Shown one piece after another: positions 33,110 to 33,541 of a stretch of 33,541 nucleotides of DNA. The translations under genes were made by a program, and so were the position numbers. This stretch comes from Candidatus Gastranaerophilales bacterium (GTDB lineage Bacteria > Cyanobacteriota > Vampirovibrionia > Gastranaerophilales > Gastranaerophilaceae): positions 1-33,541 of the forward strand of contig CALUSF010000007.1 in assembly GCA_944323325.1 (NCBI GenBank), read 5' to 3'. Below the pieces are notes generated by a model that was not told the origin of the DNA, searched no databases, and saw only the letters and a list, made by a program, of their open reading frames with translations. How positions within the stretch are numbered: position 1 is the first letter of the stretch; each line of letters begins with the position of its first letter.

Positions 33110-33514
33110 TCATTTTTGAATTTTATTATGCAAATACATTTCAAAACTTTTATCTTCGACTTTGTATCCGCAGCCTTCGTGCAATTTCCCGGGATATGAG
33201 ATTTTTTTTGCAGGATAATTTCTGCACATTTTAAGACGCTTGTCATAAACAGAACACAAACCTTCTTCGGTTACATATTTACAGGCAAATATCAAATTAC
33301 CGTCCTCGTCTTTACCCCTTATATAAAACCTTCTGTATGCGGGAAACAAAAACTGCATTATTTTAAAATCCGTGGTTGTATACGTATCAAAGCTGTACAT
33401 ATACCTGCAGCATTTTCCGCATTTCAAACATTTGCCGGTAATCTTGTACTCCATTTTTTCGGGAACAAAATACGATAAAATTTCGTTTTTTAAAATTGTC
33501 AAAAAACTTAACAT
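33110..33514 (-). CDS. YkgJ family cysteine-cluster protein
   Basis: 134 residues of the UPF0153/YkgJ family, which binds zinc or an iron-sulfur cluster through conserved cysteines; its biochemical role is not established. The pattern is complete: GKCLKCGKCCRY (Cys 29, 32, 35, 36), FACKYVTEEGLCSVYDKRLK (Cys 78, 87), MCRNYP (Cys 97) and EGCGY (Cys 115). The N-terminal helix (1-17) is hydrophobic. The AGGGGA ribosome site is about 15 bases before this ATG; a start at Met21 would keep all cysteines. No terminator is clear between it and the promoter at 33022-33050. Confidence 0.88.
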   Translation of the reverse strand: MLSFLTILKNEILSYFVPEKMEYKITGKCLKCGKCCRYMYSFDTYTTTDFKIMQFLFPAYRRFYIRGKDEDGNLIFACKYVTEEGLCSVYDKRLKMCRNYPAKKISYPGKLHEGCGYKVEDKSFEMYLHNKIQK

Positions 33515-33541
33515 TGTATTAAAAAAAATCCCCTATATTAT

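Noticed and set aside
1-33541. CRISPR arrays, insertion sequences, prophage, tRNA or rRNA genes
   Set aside because: No spaced direct repeats, transposase or integrase frames, or cloverleaf signatures were seen on reading both strands.

Overview
The window is 33.5 kb of AT-rich bacterial chromosome, densely coding on both strands. It has an RND tripartite efflux system and flagellar genes (a cell with an outer membrane), next to a yggS-sepF pair, which is usual in Cyanobacteria and Gram-positives. Anaerobe-type rubrerythrins and several alpha-glucan enzymes are also present. Together with short proteins carrying an N-terminal Phe-Lys-Gly motif, this points to a non-photosynthetic cyanobacterial relative (Melainabacteria/Vampirovibrionia, perhaps gut Gastranaerophilales). 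That placement is an inference from gene content; no rRNA, tRNA, mobile element or CRISPR array was seen.

Layout. 1-4430: an RND pump and its membrane-fusion protein (minus strand, translationally coupled), behind a sigma70 promoter whose -35 lies in a perfect palindrome. 4472-5750: flagellin with a perfect sigma28 promoter. 5971-8602: rubrerythrin and a secreted GH13 enzyme, convergent. 8645-9031: an 80-residue NPF-repeat protein with its own sigma28-type promoter. 9077-11791: a minus-strand flagellar cassette (FliJ-like, FliK-like, FlgE/F/G-like). 11827-14592: three uncharacterised genes (a two-helix FKG protein, a small hydrophobic protein, a HEAT-like protein) and a short HMGL-type aldolase. 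14954-18681: a second flagellar cassette on the plus strand (FliJ, FliK, FlgD, FlgE). 18944-20229: yggS and sepF. 20430-22355: 4-alpha-glucanotransferase. 22421-24718: an exported cysteine-rich protein, an EamA transporter and a second rubrerythrin. 24779-29058: RarA, a GH57 enzyme and an exported OB-fold-like protein. 29146-31206: a sigma-70 family factor overlapping gcvPB. 31281-33514: a CDC48-like AAA+ ATPase with a long leader that holds an 18-codon ORF and a hairpin, then a YkgJ-type cysteine-cluster protein.

How the parts work together. The flagellar genes form two inverted FliJ-FliK-hook modules plus two sigma28-type transcription units (flagellin and the NPF protein). GH13, GH77 and GH57 enzymes suggest storage or import of alpha-glucan. 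The rubrerythrins fit peroxide defence in an anaerobe.

The least explained items are the NPF protein, the AAA+ leader with its small ORF, the twin FliJ/FliK modules, and the shared FKG motif.
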